From Actinomycetota bacterium (GTDB taxonomy: Bacteria > Actinomycetota > Acidimicrobiia > Acidimicrobiales > BP-101), in contig JAUTXA010000169.1 in the NCBI GenBank assembly GCA_030838265.1, positions 1 to 6,703 of the forward strand: DNA of 6,703 nucleotides. Direction: 5' to 3'. The position numbers and the translations under genes are program-made. Of this stretch, positions 4,608 to 6,703 are shown one piece after another (the first letter of the stretch is position 1; every line of letters begins with the position of its first letter). The notes under the pieces are model-generated. The model had not been told where the DNA came from. It searched no databases and saw only the letters and a program-made list of their open reading frames with translations.

Positions 4608-5594
4608 GTGAGCGTGAGCCTTCCCGTCGCGGTCGACGCCATGGGGGGCGACAAGGCGCCGGCCGAGATCGTGGCTGGCGCCGTGCGCGCCGCCGCCGAG
4701 CTGGGCGTGCCCGTCGTGCTCGTGGGCCAGCCCGAGGTCCTCGCCGATCTCGACACCGGAGGCCTCGAGGTCATTCCGGCATCCGAGGTCATCGGCATGC
4801 ACGACGACCCGGGCCAGGGGGTCCGGCGCAAGAAGGACTCGTCGCTGGTGCGCGCCGCCGAGGCCGTGCGCGACGGCACGGCCTGCGCCATGGTCAGCGC
4901 CGGCAACACGGGCGCCACCATGGCCTCGGCCCTGCTGCGGATGGGCCGCATCTCGGGCGTGCAGCGGCCCGCCATCGCCACACCCATCCCCGTCCCCGGG
5001 ACGACGCCCACGATCCTGCTCGATGCCGGGGCCAACGCCGAGTGCCAGGCGGCCTGGCTGGTGCAGTTCGCCCAGATGGGGTCGGTGTTCGCCACCGAGC
5101 GCTACGGCATCTCGGCCCCCCGGGTGGGCCTGCTGTCGATCGGCGAGGAGGACACCAAGGGCACGCCGCTGGTGAAGGAGACCCACGCTCTTTTGAAGGA
5201 CACGCCCGGCCTGCGCTTCATCGGCAACGTCGAGGGGCGCGACATCCTCACCGACGAGGTCGATGTCGTGGTCACGGACGGGTTCACCGGCAACGTGGCG
5301 CTGAAAACGCTCGAGGGTGGCATCAAGTTCATCGTCAACAAGGTGCTCGAGGCCATGATGAGCTCGGACGAGGCCAAGGACGCGGCCAAGGTGCTCCTTC
5401 CCGCCCTCGGTCCCCTCGCCGACGAGCTCGAGCCCGACAACACCGGCGGGGCCATGCTCCTGGGCGTCGATGGCGTCTGCATCATCAGCCACGGCTCGTC
5501 CTCGGCGACGGCGGTGGTGAACGCCGTCCGGGTGGCCCGCGACATGGTCGATGCCGGCCTCGTCGACCACCTCCGCTCCGCCATCAAGGCCTGA
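4608..5594 (+). CDS. plsX: Phosphate acyltransferase PlsX
   Basis: Converts acyl-ACP and phosphate to acyl-phosphate, the acyl donor for PlsY in phosphatidic acid synthesis; a peripheral membrane enzyme. 328 aa, full length for the family. Conserved blocks: VAVDAMGGDKAP (7-18), VSAGNTGATMA (96-106), LLDAGAN (137-143), VGLLSIGEEDTKGT (173-186), FIGNVEGRDI (204-213), VVTDGFTGNVALKT (221-234) and, near the end, GGAMLLGVDGVCIISHGSS. The start is GTG 4608; an alternative GTG two codons later would remove two residues. No strong ribosome site is seen, so coupling to rpmF is likely. It implies a PlsX/PlsY acylation route; the substrate carrier is encoded by the next gene. Confidence 0.96.
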   Translation: MSVSLPVAVDAMGGDKAPAEIVAGAVRAAAELGVPVVLVGQPEVLADLDTGGLEVIPASEVIGMHDDPGQGVRRKKDSSLVRAAEAVRDGTACAMVSAGNTGATMASALLRMGRISGVQRPAIATPIPVPGTTPTILLDAGANAECQAAWLVQFAQMGSVFATERYGISAPRVGLLSIGEEDTKGTPLVKETHALLKDTPGLRFIGNVEGRDILTDEVDVVVTDGFTGNVALKTLEGGIKFIVNKVLEAMMSSDEAKDAAKVLLPALGPLADELEPDNTGGAMLLGVDGVCIISHGSSSATAVVNAVRVARDMVDAGLVDHLRSAIKA

Positions 5595-5663
5595 GAACCC
5601 GTCGGGTACGTCAGAACACCCCGCTATTTGTGGATCTTGTGGCACACCCGTGGGGCCGAGAGC

Positions 5664-5678
5664 TGACAAAGCCTGTCA
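5664..5678. promoter_or_regulatory. TGACA-N5-TGTCA inverted repeat upstream of acpP
   Basis: Perfect 5-bp half-sites with centres 10 bp apart, in the 190-bp gap before acpP. The one-helical-turn spacing suits a dimeric repressor, such as a TetR- or GntR-like regulator. The bases overlap possible -35-like sequences (CTGACA at 5663, CTGTCA at 5673). No regulator can be named, and short dyads arise by chance. Confidence 0.3.
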
Positions 5679-5692
5679 AAACGGACGGGCGG

Positions 5693-5709
5693 AGGCGTTA
5701 TTTACGCCT
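5693..5709. promoter_or_regulatory. AT-centred dyad, possible acpP promoter region
   Basis: AGGCGT (5693-5698) and ACGCCT (5704-5709) form a 6-bp inverted repeat around TATTT. The AT-rich centre (TTATTTA) is the best -10-like stretch in this gap, about 19-20 bp after the CTGTCA at 5673. The match to consensus is weak. The 190-bp gap itself suggests acpP has its own promoter. Confidence 0.3.
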
Positions 5710-5740
5710 GGGCAGTGTGATCCCCGCCGAGCAATCTCGC

Positions 5741-5746
5741 GAGGAG
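5741..5746 (+). promoter_or_regulatory. Strong ribosome-site match before an upstream in-frame GTG of acpP
   Basis: GAGGAG lies 5 nt before GTG 5752, which is in frame with acpP and would add 11 residues (VPAETHVEGGQ) ahead of ATG 5785. Only about 4 of these 11 codons end in G or C, unlike the coding sequence that follows, which argues against the extension being normal coding sequence. Confidence 0.45.
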
Positions 5747-5784
5747 TGGCCGTGCCTGCAGAAACCCATGTCGAAGGTGGTCAG

Positions 5785-6045
5785 ATGAGCCGGCAGGAGG
5801 TGTACGAGCTCATCCGGGACCGGTTGGCCGACATCCTCGAGATCGAGCCCACCGCCATCTCCGAGAGCGCCAGCTTCACCGACGACCTGTCGGCCGACTC
5901 TTTGGCCCTGATTGAGCTGGTCGAGGCCCTCGAAGAGGAGCTGGGCGAGCGCACGGTCGGGTTCCGCATCGACGACGAGGACCTCGAAGACCTGAAGACG
6001 GTCCGAGACGCGGTCGACTACGTCTTCGCCAAGCTCGAGGGCTGA
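5785..6045 (+). CDS. acpP: Acyl carrier protein
   Basis: Carries growing acyl chains as thioesters on a 4'-phosphopantetheine arm; central to fatty acid synthesis and acyl donor to PlsX. 86 aa, small and acidic, with the attachment motif ADSLALIEL and the modified Ser at residue 39. Helix II runs on as VEALEEELGE; the loop after it (RTVGFRIDDEDLEDL) is a few residues longer than in classical 77-aa ACPs. ATG 5785 is preferred because codons after it have the window's strong G/C third-position bias, and AAGGTGG lies 4 nt upstream. GTG 5752, with a better ribosome site, would give 97 aa. The neighbours plsX and rnc match the common plsX/acpP/rnc grouping and make the fatty-acid ACP role likely rather than a polyketide one. 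Confidence 0.94.
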   Translation: MSRQEVYELIRDRLADILEIEPTAISESASFTDDLSADSLALIELVEALEEELGERTVGFRIDDEDLEDLKTVRDAVDYVFAKLEG

Positions 6046-6073
6046 CCTGGACGATCGTCTCCCCGTCGGGTCA

Positions 6074-6703
6074 ATGCCAGACCTCGACGCCCTGGCGGAC
6101 CGGCTCGGCCGGCGCTTCAACGACGGCGAGCTGCTGCAGCGGGCCGTCGCCCACCGCTCGTGGTGCGCCGAGACCGAGGGAGCCCCGAGCAACGAGCGCC
6201 TCGAGTTCCTCGGTGACGCCGTCCTCGGGCTGGTGGTCACCGATCACCTCTTCGCCACCTACCCCGACCTGCCCGAGGGCGAGCTGGCCAAGGTCCGCGC
6301 TTCGGTGGTGAACGCCGAGGCCCTGGCCCAGGTGGCGGCCGAGCTGGGGCTGGGCGGCGCCATCCTGCTGGGCAAGGGCGAGGACCAGTCGGGGGGACGG
6401 GAGAAGCCGAGCATCCTCTCCGACGCCATGGAGGCCGTGATCGGCGCCGTGTACCTCGACGGGGGATGGGCCGCGGCCGAGACGCTCGTCATGGGCCTCC
6501 TTGGCGACCGCATCGAGGAAGCGGCGGCCGGACCGGGTGGGCAGGACTACAAGACGCGCCTTCAGGAGCTGGCCGCCCGCCGCTTCGAGGCCCTGCCCCG
6601 CTACGACGTCCGCGACGAAGGACCCGACCACGCCAAGCTCTTCTACGCCATCGTCCACCTGGGCGGCGAGGCCCGAGGCAAGGGCGAGGGCCGGTCGAAG
6701 AAG
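6074..6703 (+). CDS. rnc: Ribonuclease III (3' end cut by the window)
   Basis: Double-strand-specific endoribonuclease that processes rRNA precursors and structured mRNAs. 210 codons are visible with no stop. The N-terminal catalytic domain has the signature NERLEFLGDAVLGL (40-53) and SDAMEAVIGAVYLDGG (116-131). By alignment with E. coli RNase III the acidic metal ligands are Glu41, Glu44, Asp48, Asp117 and Glu120, all present. A double-stranded RNA-binding domain begins at about QDYKTRLQEL (157-166) and runs to GKGEGRSKK at the edge; its last helix, probably 15-25 residues, is missing. ATG 6074 fits the family start and lies 28 bp after the acpP stop; the ribosome site is weak. Confidence 0.95.
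   Translation, partial: MPDLDALADRLGRRFNDGELLQRAVAHRSWCAETEGAPSNERLEFLGDAVLGLVVTDHLFATYPDLPEGELAKVRASVVNAEALAQVAAELGLGGAILLGKGEDQSGGREKPSILSDAMEAVIGAVYLDGGWAAAETLVMGLLGDRIEEAAAGPGGQDYKTRLQELAARRFEALPRYDVRDEGPDHAKLFYAIVHLGGEARGKGEGRSKK

Noticed and set aside
5597..5607. ACCCG-T-CGGGT palindrome just after plsX as a terminator
   Set aside because: The loop would be one base and no T-run follows, so it cannot act as an intrinsic terminator.
3894..5669. 591-codon minus-strand open frame antisense to DUF177, rpmF and plsX
   Set aside because: It is opposite three clearly recognised genes, its product has no recognisable domain, and its length is explained by the strong G/C third-position bias of the sense genes.
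5736..5743. CTCGCGAG palindrome overlapping the GAGGAG site as a sequestering hairpin
   Set aside because: It is a contiguous palindrome with no loop, so it cannot form a useful intramolecular hairpin.

Overview
This is a very GC-rich window. Its gene content and order point to an actinobacterium, most likely from a deep lineage such as Acidimicrobiia; the lineage is an inference from gene order, base composition, frequent GTG/TTG starts and apparently leaderless genes, not a database result. It falls into two halves.

Positions 1-2240 are accessory and lineage-specific. The left edge has a perfect 50-bp inverted repeat (4-106), a strongly G-skewed simple-sequence tract (102-180) and a 12-bp tandem duplication (181-206) that covers the stop codon of a minus-strand HSL-family alpha/beta hydrolase (195-1130). 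A two-helix membrane protein (1150-1374, +) diverges from the hydrolase. It converges on a minus-strand cassette with overlapping ends: small lipoprotein (1965-2240), PaaI-like hotdog thioesterase (1582-1989) and small cysteine-rich zinc-ribbon-like protein (1371-1598).

Positions 2264-6703 are a conserved plus-strand housekeeping run: rsmD (16S rRNA methyltransferase), coaD (CoA synthesis), a DivIVA/SepIVA-like coiled-coil protein, a DUF177/YceD protein, rpmF (ribosomal protein L32, 59 aa), plsX (acyl-ACP:phosphate acyltransferase), acpP (acyl carrier protein) and rnc (RNase III, cut by the window end). It links ribosome and rRNA maturation (rsmD, yceD, rpmF, rnc), CoA and ACP supply (coaD feeds the phosphopantetheine pathway, acpP is the carrier), phospholipid synthesis (plsX) and probably cell growth or division (the coiled-coil protein). 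Gene junctions are tight (a 4-bp overlap up to about 30 bp) except a 190-bp gap before acpP that holds two small dyads and a second start-like signal.

I do not see a new defence or mobile system. The signals most worth following up are the near-symmetric TA-centred promoter between the lipoprotein and rsmD, which could drive leaderless mRNAs in both directions; the 50-bp perfect hairpin with its G-rich flank; the unfamiliar lipoprotein cassette beside a core operon; and the acpP leader.
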